Assembly (NCBI RefSeq): GCF_036711975.1
Contig: NC_091971.1
Coordinates: 12,097,501-12,161,500 of the forward strand
From: Onthophagus taurus
Taxonomy: Eukaryota; Arthropoda; Insecta; Coleoptera; Scarabaeidae
Direction of reading: 5' to 3'
DNA: 64,000 bases
Shown: positions 34,425 to 46,400 of the stretch, one piece after another
Layout: each line of letters starts with the position of its first letter
Position numbering within the stretch: position 1 is the stretch's first letter
Position numbers and translations under genes: made by a program
Notes under the pieces: model-generated
Databases searched by the model: none
Seen by the model: only the letters and a program-made list of their open reading frames with translations
Told to the model about the DNA's origin: nothing

Positions 34425-37400
34425 CTACAAAAAAATAAATAAGATATTATTAGAACTAGAACTAGAAACATTCGGATTTGGCTACTACTAGTGGTGGAAC
34501 GGATATCTCTTTAAGGTGTTGGACACTGCAGATAATACGAGCCCTAACAACTATATATTGGGACAAAATAAATTAATTAAGAATAATTAAACAGTTTAAT
34601 TGCTTTTAATAATTTTTTCAGATTAATATCATTTTCAGATTATATAATTAACAACAATTTTGTCTAATGAACAACACAAAAAACAAAATACGTACCCTAT
34701 TGCTTCTAATTAAATTAGAAAAATGTATATTTTACCTGACAACTTAAGCTTGTAACATTGTTGCTGTTGAGTAAATCTGTATTTATCAATTAAAATGGTG
34801 CGTGGTATCTGTACAGAGTCAAAAATCCCAATACGTGAAAAAGCAGACGAACTTAATATTCCTAAAAGCACAGCGTGTAGACTTAAGACAAGTTACCGCT
34901 GAAAGGAATAATGAAACTGGATTAAATATATCAAGGGAATGCTGTCGCAAATGGATTTTTAAAAGTGGATTAAAGTTTTACGATGTTTACTTACAAGCAA
35001 TAATTTTAAAATGTCGCTTTTAGAAAATTGTTGTTTTATAAGCAAAAGAAAAACCACTGTTAACAGAAAAACAACAGAAAGCCAGGCTCACATGGGCAAA
35101 ATCTAAACTGTCTTGGTCAGCAGAAGACTTTTCCAGGATAATATTCAGCGACTTCATAAAGATTGTTTAAAACGTTGTGTAAAATTTCCGAAGGGAGTAA
35201 TTATTTGGGGCTGTATGACAACTTCAGAATAAGGATGCTTTAAATTTATTGGTGGCACCGTGAACGCCGCAAAATATCAACAAATACTACAAAACAGCAT
35301 ACTACCAAGTATCGTGCAGTTAAATGTTGGCGAATTGTCATACGGCCAAAACTACAAAAAAGTGGTTGGCGATCAAAATATTAATGTTCTGTATTGGCCT
35401 GCCAACAGTCCAGATCTGAATGTAATTGAAACAGTGTGGCACAAAATGAAACAAACTTTGAGGAACAACCCACAACGGACATTGCCAGAACTTAAAGTCA
35501 AAATAAAACAAATTTGGGATGGATTTACTGGGATGGAATTCAATGCCTAAGCGGTTATAAAATCTAAGGGCGAATGTCCCAATATTTAGTTGTCAGGCAA
35601 AATTTACATTTTTCTAGTTTAATTAGAAGTAATAGGATATGTATTTTGTTTTTGTGTTGTTCATTAGATAAAATTGTTGTTAATTGTCTAATTAAATGAT
35701 ATTAATTTGAAAAATGTATTAAAACAAAATAATCTGTTTAATTGTAGTTAATTACATATAAATTCTATTATGTCCCAATATATAACAACTTTATTTATAT
35801 CAGGTTTGTCATTAGCAGCCTCATTATAACAATCCCAACACGATATATAAAATCTCTTGTTGTAGTTTCGTCTAATTTTCTTCTCTTCGCTGTTATCACT
35901 ATCGATTATTACTTAAAGTATCCTCTTTTTAATACAACAAGCCGTTTTGAAAAATCACTTTCAGTTCTTGAGAAATAAATTTTTGAAATGATCGAACATT
36001 TTTTCGAATTTTGCAATTTTCGCCGATTAAGATTTAAAAATTCGTATAAAATCGATTTCTTGGAATATGAGTTTAAAAATTTTCGAAAGTGTTAATAAGA
36101 GTGTCCTCTTTCTAATAAACCAACACGTTTTGAAAAATAACTTTTAGTTTTTGAGAAAACACTATTTGAAGTTTTGATAAAATTTTCGATGTTGCAATTT
36201 TAATCGATAATTTTCAAAATTCGCTATAAAATTAATTTCTTGAAGGATCCTTTTGAAAATATCGCCAATTATTAATTAAAGTAGCCCCTTTTTAATGCAT
36301 AAAGCCGTTTTGAAAAATCACTTTCAGTTCTTGAGAAATAAATTTTTGAAATGATCGACATTTTTTTCGAATTTTGCAATATTCGCCGATTAAGATTTAA
36401 AAATTCGTATAAAATCCAGTTCTTGGAATAGGAGTACGAAAATATCCCAAAATGTTAATAAAAGTGTCCTCTTTCCAATGAATCAACCCGTTTTGAAAAA
36501 TAACTTTTCGTTTTTAAGAAAACAATATTTGAAGTTTTGATAAAATTTTCGATGTTGCAATTTTAATCGATAATTTTCAAAATTCGCTATAAAATTAATT
36601 TCTTGAAAGATCCTTGTGGAAATATCACCAATTATTAATGAAAGTATCCTTTTTTAATGCAAAAAGCCGTTTTGATAAATTCACTTTTAGTTCTAGAGTA
36701 ATAAATTTTTGAAATGATCGAAAAATTTTTTCGAATTTTGCAATTTTCGCCAATTAAGTTTTAAAAATTCGTATAAAATCGATTTCTTGGAATATGAGTT
36801 TGAAAATTTCCCAAAGTGTTAATAAGAGTGTCCTCTTTCCAATGAATCAACCCGTTTTGAAAAATAACTTTCAGTTTTTGAAAAAACAGTATTTGTATAG
36901 TAGAAACCACGAAAGCTGGCAGTGACAGATCGCTTAAAAATAGTATGAATCTTTGACTATATATAATATGGATTGAGCCAACGAGAGAGATAGCTTGCGC
37001 AAGGTGATCGAACCGAGATAGACATAGAAGCGTACTGCCATATAATGGGTGTACTGATAGAAGTGAGATAGATATAGAAGCTTACTGACATATAATATAT
37101 TTATCTTTGTTACACTTTCACATTATCGCTTTCCATCTGCGTCTATTCACCTTGAGCAACATTTTTGTTAGTAGATATATTCAGTTAGCTCAATCCATAT
37201 TATATATAATCAAAGGTATGAATCAAGATATGGACGTACGACTTAAATTATTTCACTACATACATTTAAATGTAGGTTATGTTAGTAATGGAGGTTATAT
37301 GTCAAACATTGTCAAAGATATTATTTAAATGATTTTCCTTTCAAAGAAAACATAGATTCATGACAACGCTCACAACACGTTTCGATTTGAGGTTATAATT

Positions 37401-40400
37401 ATATAGTTACATCCATTAGAAGAACAGACGTACTTTTTCGACGTGGCCATTTGAATTGTACAGCAGACATATTAATCTAATGCTATTTCTTTCTAACACA
37501 CATTACTCTCTAGCGGTTTGTGAACTACGTATGGCATTTGTAAGAGCGGAAAACGATGATTTACTGCCAGCTCTCGTGGCGTCTACTATAGTTTTAATTA
37601 GATGAGGGAGTTTGATCCATGTTGACCAGTTATTTTTTATATAATATAAATTCAATAAAAAGCAATACTTTTTCTGGTCTTTTTCAATTTATTGTCTAAC
37701 CGGTTTCGGCTTACGCCATCATCAGAGACATTAGAAATATAGATCAGATTTTAGCAACTTATTTTCCATTTAGTTGTTCATGTAAACGGCTTCACAAAGG
37801 CATACTCGGGCACTAATCGTCTAATTTTCTTCTCTTCGCTTGTAATTCATCATCACATTCATTACTAACAGAACTATCGCTGTTATCACTATCGATTATT
37901 AATTAAAGTATCCTCTTTTTAATACAACAAGCCGTTTTGAAAAATCACTTTCAGTTCTTGAAAAATAAATTTTTGAAATGATCGAAAATTTTTTCGAATT
38001 TTGCAATTTTCGCCGATCAAGATTTAAAAATTCGTATAAAATCTAATTCTTGGAATATGGATATGAAAATATCCCAAAGTGTTAATAAAAGTGTCCTCTT
38101 TCCAATGAACCAACCCGTTTTGAAAAATAACTGTTAGTTTTTGAGAAAACAATATTTGAAGTTTTGATAAAATTTTCGATGTTGCAATTTTAATCGATAA
38201 TTTTCAAAATTCGCTATAAAATTAATTTCTTGAAGGATCCTTGTGGAAATATTATCAATTATTAATTAAAGTGTCCTCTTTTTAATGCAAAAAGCCGTTT
38301 TGAAAAATCACTTTCAGTTCTTGAGAAATAAATTTTTGAAATGAACGAAAATTTTTTCGAATTTTGCAATTTTCGCCGATTAAGATTTAAAAATTCGTAT
38401 AAAATCCAGTTCTTGGAATAGGAGTACAAAAATATCCCAAAATGTTAATAAAAGTGTCCTCTTTCCAATGAATCAACCCGTTTTGAAAAATAACTTTTCG
38501 TTTTTAAGAAAACAATATTTAAAGTTTTGATAAAATTTTCGATGTTGCAATTTTCATCGATAATTTTCAAAATTTGCTATAAAATTAATTTCTTGAAGGA
38601 TCCTTGTGGAATTATCGCCAATTACTAATTAAAGTATCCTCTTTTTAATGCAACAAGCCGTTTTGAAAAATCACTTTCAGTTCTTGAGAAATAAATTTTT
38701 GAAATGATCGACAATTTTTTCGAATTTTGCAATTTTCGCCGATTAAGATTTAAAAATCCGTATAAAATCAATTTCTTGGGCTATGAGTTTGAATATTTGC
38801 CAAAATGTTAATAAAAGTGTTCTCTTTCCAATGAACCAACACGTTTTGAAAAATAACTTTCAATTTTGAAAAAACAAAATTTGAAGGTTTAATTAGATGA
38901 GGGAGTTTGATCCATGTTGACCAGTTATTTTTTATATAATATAAATTCAATAAAAAGCAATACTTTTTCTGGGCTTTTTCAATTTATTGTCTAACCGGTT
39001 TCGGTTTAAGCCATCATCATACTCGGGCACTAATGGATTAGTGCCCGTCAATCCAAGTTTTATAGTATTGTTTTATATCTTAACGTGTAAATTTTAACTT
39101 TTAATGTGTTCATATTTATAATTTTAACTTGTATACCTTTGTGAAGCCGTTTACATGAACAACTAAATGGAAAATAAGTTGCTAAAATCTAATCTATATT
39201 TCTAATGTCTCTGATGATGGCGTAAACCGAAACTGGTTAGACAATAAATTGAAAAAGACCAGAAAAAGTATTGCTTTTTATTGAATTTATATTATATTTG
39301 AAGTTTTGATAAAATTTTCGATGCTGCAATTTTTATCGATAATTTCAAAATTCGCTATAAAATTATTTTTTTGCAGGATCCTTGTGGAAATATCACCAAT
39401 TATTAATTAAAGTATCCTCTTTTTAATGCAACAAGCCGTTTTCAAAAATCACTTTCAGTTCTTGAGAAATAAATTTTTGAAATGATCGACAATTTTTTCG
39501 AATTTTGTAATTTTCGCCAATTAAGTTTTAAAAATTCGTATAAAATCCATTTCTTGGAATATGAGTTTGAAAATTTCCCAAAGTGTTAATAAGAGTGTCC
39601 TCTTTCCAATGAATCAACACGTTTTGAAAAATAACTTTTCGATTTTGAGAAAACACTATTTGAAGTTTTGATAAAATTTTCGATGTTGCAATTTTCATCG
39701 ATAATTTTCAAAATTCGCTCTAAAATTAATTTTTTGCAGGATCCTTGTGGAAATATCACCAATTATTAATTAAAGCATCCTCTTTTTAATGCAAAAAGCC
39801 GTTTTGAAAAATCACTTTCAGTTCTTGAGAGATAAATTTTTGAAATGATCGAAAATTTTTTCGAATTTTGCAAATTTCGCCGATTAAGTTTTAAAAATTC
39901 GTATAAAATCCAGTTCTTGGAATAGGAGTATGAAAATAACCCAAAGTGTTAATAAAAGTGTTCTCTTTCCAATGAACCAACCCGTTTTGAAAAATAACTT
40001 TTCGTTTTTGAGAAATATGGCCAATTATTAATTAAAGTATCCTCTTTTTAGAGTTGCTTCGTTAGTTAATGTGGCAGAAATTATAACCATAATGGCATGA
40101 TAGACTTTTCGCAAAATCACTATCCGTTCCATCACTAGCTACTACTATAACGGACACTCTCCTCCTCGTGTTAGTCCGTTATAGCGAGGTTTCACCACAA
40201 TTTTATAATTAGTAAATTAAAAAAACAAACCATTTGATAAAACATTATGTCGGCACGTTCTAAAGCTTTCGATAAAATCATTGATTGTTGATAATGAACG
40301 TTATCATCAGCATTTCCATGGATTAAAAAGAACGATTTATCTCTTAAACTTTCAACTTCTCTGGATAAATCGGTTCTATTATAACCTAATTGGTTATCAT

Positions 40401-43400
40401 CTGCATCAGGTAACCCCATATATCTTTCGGTGTAAATGGTATCTGTAAAAAATAATTCTCAAATATTGCTTTTAATCGACAAAAAACTTTTTTACCGTAT
40501 AAAAGAAAATCTGTAACTGGTGCAACCGACAACCCAAATCTAAAAACATTTTCAACATCTTTAACTAAAGCCCATGCCGTGGCAAATCCGCCGTAACTCC
40601 AACCCCAAATTCCGATACGTTCGGGATCGATGAATGAAAATGTATCTCTAAGGGCTTTGGTAACAGCGATTTGATCTTCGATTTCAACGGTGCCCATTTT
40701 TTTATAAATCTGAAACCGTAAATTATCACCTTTCTTTCCACTTCCTCTGCCGTCGATGTAACAGTAGATGTATCGGCGATTTGTAACGATGTAGTTTTGG
40801 AATCCGGTCGAAAATCTGTCGGAAATTTGAGTCGAATCCGGACCGCCGTAAACATTAACGATCATCGGGTATTTTGTGAGTCCGGTATGGTCTGAATCCG
40901 GAGGAAGAAGTAATCGTGCTTTGGCTGTGAAACCACTTTCCAAGATAAAATCGTGATTTATAATTTGCATTGATTGTTTTTTTAATAATTTTTCTCTTAA
41001 AACGTCGTTGGTTTCGTAAGGGTACGCTGTATTCTATAATTTTTTAAGCAAAATTTATAAAATTTAAATTAATTATTTAAAAATTACTTACAAAACCATC
41101 AACTGAGTTGATTACTATGTAATTAGGTCCGGGTCCTCGACACATTTCAACAAAATAGGAATAATCGGTACTAAAAGAGGCTGAAGCAAATTCGCAATCT
41201 CCTTCTGGAGTTTTTAAGCTGCATGTTATACAAATATCTTCTTTATCGGTTATGTTGTAGTAGTAAACGTGTTCTTGGAATGGGCTATTACTTGGTGTTC
41301 CAACATAAAATCTTAAATTTTTACGAATTACATCAGAATTAAATGTTAAAGGTGTGTTGTTAAAACTTACATTAAATTTCTAGTTTCATCCCAACCCAAA
41401 ATATTTAAAACAACTCTTTTACCATGAGTTAATCTGGTCGGTGATTTACTTGAAACATCATACATCACCAAATGTTGATAAGAATCATCATCTTCCGGTT
41501 GGGATGTGACCATTATGTACTTAGTTCCATCTAGGCTATAATAGGGAGCTTCGATTTCTAACCAACCTTTATTTTCAACGAATTCATTTTCCTGGAAATT
41601 CATTGATAATTAATTTAATTAAGTAATTATTTTAATTTTTACAATTTCACAAGTTGTTTCTGATAATTTACATCTTCTAATCGTTGCTTGATTTTGTATT
41701 CTATTCTCGATCACTACAACAACTTCATCGTTTGTAGCCCAAGTAACATCGAAAAGAACGTAATCTTTCGATAATGCATCACTTGGAAGAACATTAAGGG
41801 TTTTTATATTAGTAGGGTCGGATAATGATACAACTTTTACTTCAAAATCGGGATTTCTTGTTCCAACCTAACAAAATTGGTTAATTTTATTATTAATTTT
41901 ATTTAGAAATTAAAAAATTAATACCTTTGGATATTTCAATGTAACAACTTTTGGATATTGGTCTTCTGTAGGATCATCACCTCCATACATAAAATAGGTA
42001 AAATCTTCTACTTTTTCATCGTTGAAATAACCAAAAGCTATGTGACTTCCATCTGGTGACCACCAAATAGCTGATCCAGCAGATAACACTTCTTCTTCGT
42101 ACACCCAATCGGGGATTCCATTGTATATAACACCGTTTTCGCCATTGCTCGTAATTTGTACTGGTTTTGATACATTTGATGGTGTTGATACGTAATAAAT
42201 GTTGTTGTTTAAAACATAAGCGATACTGCTTCCTTCGAGTGACCAAGAAGCGTATTGCAAAAGTTCTTCGTTGGCTAAGTCAAAATATTGTCTAAAAATA
42301 CAAAAAAAAAATAGATAATGAAGTGATTTTTGGTTAGGAATGATTTACTTTGATAATAATCCGTAAACGGTGAATTGAGCTACTGTGGAATGTCTAAAAA
42401 TCTAATCAGAACAAAATTTAAAAAAATAAATAAATTAAGTATTATAGTGCGACCTCGATAATCCAGATCTTCATTATAATAAGACAAATTTTAGTTTTAT
42501 CTGCCAAAGCAAAACAATTTTATACTGCAACCTATGGAAATGATAATTTTAGAGCTAAAACTATCCAATGATCAAAATGCCATCAAATTGTATTCGTAGA
42601 GGAGATAAAAATTAAACCTCGAACCTCCTCAAATATATAATGCCTGAAAATACGCTGGTTTGTTTTCAGAAAAAGATCGCACGAAATATATCAAACACAA
42701 AGAGAAGACAAAATTCAACCTCAATAATCTTAAATAATCAGAAATACCAACAGAATCAGAGGAGGTAGTCGAAATCATTTGGCACACTTTTAAAACAACA
42801 ATTACAGCCAATTACAAAAGATTCATGGATGTCAGAATAAATCTTGATGACACTCGAAGATCTTGCAAAACAATCAAAATGGAGCGAAATATAAAGAAAG
42901 AGAGAATCATTAATTAGCAGACACATCAGGAAAGCAAGAGAAAACTTTAACACTTTAATACATACCAAAAGGTAAAGGAAGTCAAAATTTGAAAGAAAGA
43001 TTCACTACAATGACTCCAGTACATAATAATAATCAAATAATGACTATTCCAGAAGATGTAGGATGAATATGGAAAAAATAAATTTAGGAGCTCTTTGATG
43101 ACGAAAAATTTATTCTTTTCTATACGTCTTTGGAATCGCAGATGAATGCAACTCAAGAAATAATGCTTGACATACCAATATCAGAAGTTATATATACAGG
43201 AATCTTCCCAGATGACTGGCTCAGATCAAAGATTGTACCTATACCCAAGAAAAATAAAGCTCACAATTTAGGTTAATCAGTGTAATGAGTCACATCCTGA
43301 AAACATTACTCAGAACGACTTGGTACAAGGGAAGCACTGTTTGGTTTTCAGATACTGGAAAATATTGAAGAAGGAATCAAAGTTTGCGGAGAATATGTAA

Positions 43401-46400
43401 ATAGCTTAAAATAGGCAGACGACATAGTCATTGTTGCGGAGAGTGCTAAAGGATTGCAACAACTTTTGAATATCTTGATCAGGGAAGGAGATACTTTAGA
43501 GTTAAAATAAACATAAACAAGACGAAAATAATGGCTGTGACACGTATGCCAAATACCTGCATTACTATTCATATCTACAACAAGTTGTCCTTGACTATCT
43601 TGAGCACGAGGTTGAAATACGACCTCGGGTAGAATATGCCAGATCCGCTTTTCAAAGCAGAAAATTCCACCTTGCCGCTGGATGCTCGATACCGATATTT
43701 GAAAATGTACATCTTCAGTATTGATATGCGGAGTGAAAGCCTTTGAAATGTGAGTTTTCCGATGAATGCTGAAGATCTATTGGACGGAACACGTCACCAA
43801 TGATGAGGTGCTAAGAAGGATGGGAACTGACAGAGAATTCAGTTAAATATAATAAAAGCCCGGAAAATGTTATCTATGGCATATTTATAGAGAGAAGAAA
43901 TACAACTTCCTACGAATCACAATGGAAGGAAAAGTTGAAGGAAAAAGAAATCCAGAGATGAGAAAATGCTCGTGGTTGAAGAATGAAAGACAGGGAGCAC
44001 TTTGCCGAAGTTAGCCAATATTCATCTGTCACTACATGGATGGGTAATTTTTTAGACTGGTTTCATGGCTCTTTTATTCGTCAAGTTACAAGTCATTTAA
44101 GCCTAATCGTCGATAACGTCATGGTACTATAGAAGATCTGACAAATGAGGATGGTCAGTTTACAACACCATTAGTTACACCAAATTCTACTGCACTTTTG
44201 CAGTTTATGGATCAAAATGTCATTAGACTGACAAAATTATTTTATCGAAATGTCTTTTAAGCCCATTTTTTATCTAATGAAGAAGGTAATAGAAGAAAAT
44301 CTTCGGTATTATCACCCAAATGTATAAGGTTAAAAATAAAATTAAACACCCCCTTTACTTCTTAATCGAAGAAAGAATATAATTAGTGTCAAATTGTATA
44401 ATCTGCTCGTTCCTGTGTTTGATGATTGTACTCGTGTATTACTAGTGTATGATGTTTCAACTTTTTATTTTACACAATATACGGGGTGTTCCGTTTAAAA
44501 AACTTAAGAAATAACCATTTGAAAAACATCAAAAGTAACTAAGCTTTATAAACATTGTGTATAGTGTATCTAATATCTTTGAATACTATCATCTACTTAC
44601 TGGCTTTGACTATTGTTTGATATAGTTACAAGGCAAAATCGGAAAAAATGTCGTTTTTACATCGTTTTCAAAAAGATCATGTAATAAGCACATTTTGGAA
44701 AAACAATTGAATATCTCAAGAACTATGAACGCTGTGAAATAGCAACATATACGGTTGTATAAACAAATTTAGTTGTATTCATAATATGATAAAACATACA
44801 GGGTGTTTCATTTAAAAAAACCTACATACTCTCCGTTACGCCTGAATGGAACACCCTGTATAAGTGAAAATAATTTTACGTAATAGAAAGTGGTGAATCA
44901 AACAACTTTTGTAAAAAATATTTTTTTCTTTTTCAAACGGTTTAGCAATTATCGTTCGTCGAGATACTAATAACTCACCCTGTATACAGGGATGTTCAGT
45001 TTTTAATCGGGAAACTTTACTGGGACGTAATACTTGCCAAAATAGCACCAGTTTTTTATATAACCATAGGGTCGCAACTCTTTTGTTTATGACCTGTCAA
45101 AGTTGAGCCAAAAATTTACATTTTTTTCTTTAAAGTTAATAGTTTTTGTGTAAAAAAATAAAATGTTACATTGTACTGTAAAGCGCTGCTATTATGCTAT
45201 GGAAGTTGTGCACTTTACTTGAAAAATCATAAATAAAATAAAAATGAAACTTGCAAGTTCTCAGAGCCAACTTTTAGAATAATTTTAGTTAAACATGGCG
45301 GCACATAGCGGTACATGGCACGACATTTTATTTTTTTACGCGGAAACTATTAACTTTCAAAAAAATACTAAAGAGACAAAAAAGTACCACTAAAGAATGA
45401 GCTTTACAACCCATATTTTTTTATGTTAATATTCCATAGCGTTAAAAAGTTTTTATAACAAGATCAAGGGGGTGGTGAATTTCATTACCTTAGAGGGCCC
45501 TGTGGAAGTTTAAGGTATGCTTGAAAATAAGGAAACGAAAAATAATTAATTCTACGGTTTACTTACAGTCGAAATACAAAACAAAATGTAAATTTCTGCT
45601 TTAACTTTGATAGCTCATAGCTCGAAAACAAAAGAGTTGCGGTCCTATGTGTAAATAAAAAACTTGTGTTATTTTGGCAAGTACTACGTCCTAGTAAAGT
45701 TTCCCGATTAAAAACTGAACCACCCTGTATATCTGACAATCGATCTTATAATTATTTTATATAATATAATTGAAATAACTTTTTGTGAGCTGGATCATTT
45801 CTGAATAAAATGCCTAGGTACCTAATACTTTCCACACCTTCAAAGTTGTATTCAGCAACAGTTAACTTTTGAGGAATTCTTTTATTTTCATTTCTGGACA
45901 TTCTAATGATTGCCTCACTTGATATGCTTTATTGAAAATGTTTTTTCTACATTGCCAATTGCATATTGCAGGGCTAGATTGAACAGTAACGTTGATAGTG
46001 TAGTCTAACACCGTTATTAATAGCAAATTGTTCCAACTTTCTACCAAAATTAAGCAAACAAAAATTACAAAATTAATAAGATATAGTTCTTTCTGTTACT
46101 TCTGTTGTAAATAACTTGTTTTGTATTAAATGTTTCGCTTTTCAATATAAAATTTGTTTAGCTTCAGAAATCCGGATCAACGCGGTTTTAATTAGTCCGG
46201 ATTATCGAGGTTGCATCATATTCTTACCGATTGAGAATTATGTCTAATAAGAATAAAGTTTGTATCCGGCGATAAAGTAAAAGTGGCACCTTTATAATTG
46301 CTCTAAAAAAAATTATTAAAACATAACAAAACAATACCTTCAAAAACTTACTAAGACATCGCTTTCGAATAACAAATTAGATTCCTCCGGGGCTTCTACA

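Larger units (their letters stand above)
34489..40137 (-). mobile_element. hAT-derived composite element carrying satellite, with 8-bp target-site duplication
   Basis: The left end begins TAGTGGTGGAACGGATA at 34489, and the right end is the complement of TAGTGATGGAACGGATA (40121-40137). Both are flanked by GCTACTAC (34481-34488 and 40138-40145). An 8-bp duplication and TAGTG-type termini are diagnostic of hAT transposons. Inside, from the left: a hAT transposase fragment split by a Tc1 element; 363-bp satellite; a 691-bp MITE; a Penelope-like fragment; a second hAT fragment with more satellite; a foldback insertion; satellite again; and a left-flank segment matching that at 8.9 kb. The whole unit sits in the last DPP4 intron. 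Confidence 0.88.
42405..46225. other. DPP4 intron 4: transposon-filled
   Basis: The 3.8 kb between the exons at 46302-46228 and 42401-42349 hold an RTE-like RT relic, a jerky/Tigger relic and several mariner-type MITEs, listed separately. A minus-strand frame at 46047-45862 (containing a CRKNIFNKAYQVRQSLECPE stretch) is complex but unrecognised and is probably a transposon fragment too. Confidence 0.6.

Noticed and set aside
34489..40137. Treating each satellite block, hAT piece and MITE here as unrelated insertions
   Set aside because: Matching inverted termini and the exact 8-bp duplication GCTACTAC at both outer ends show one bounded unit.
41341..41370. Continuous reading of DPP4 through 41370-41312 without an intron
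   Set aside because: The exon frame hits a stop at once. A 59-nt GT...AG intron restores the family sequence RNLIFYVGTPSNSP.
42396..42400. Alternative DPP4 exon 5 acceptor at the AG just before ACATTCC
   Set aside because: It gives a sequence unlike the family. The AG five codons' distance upstream yields IFRHSTVAQFTVY, which fits DPP4.
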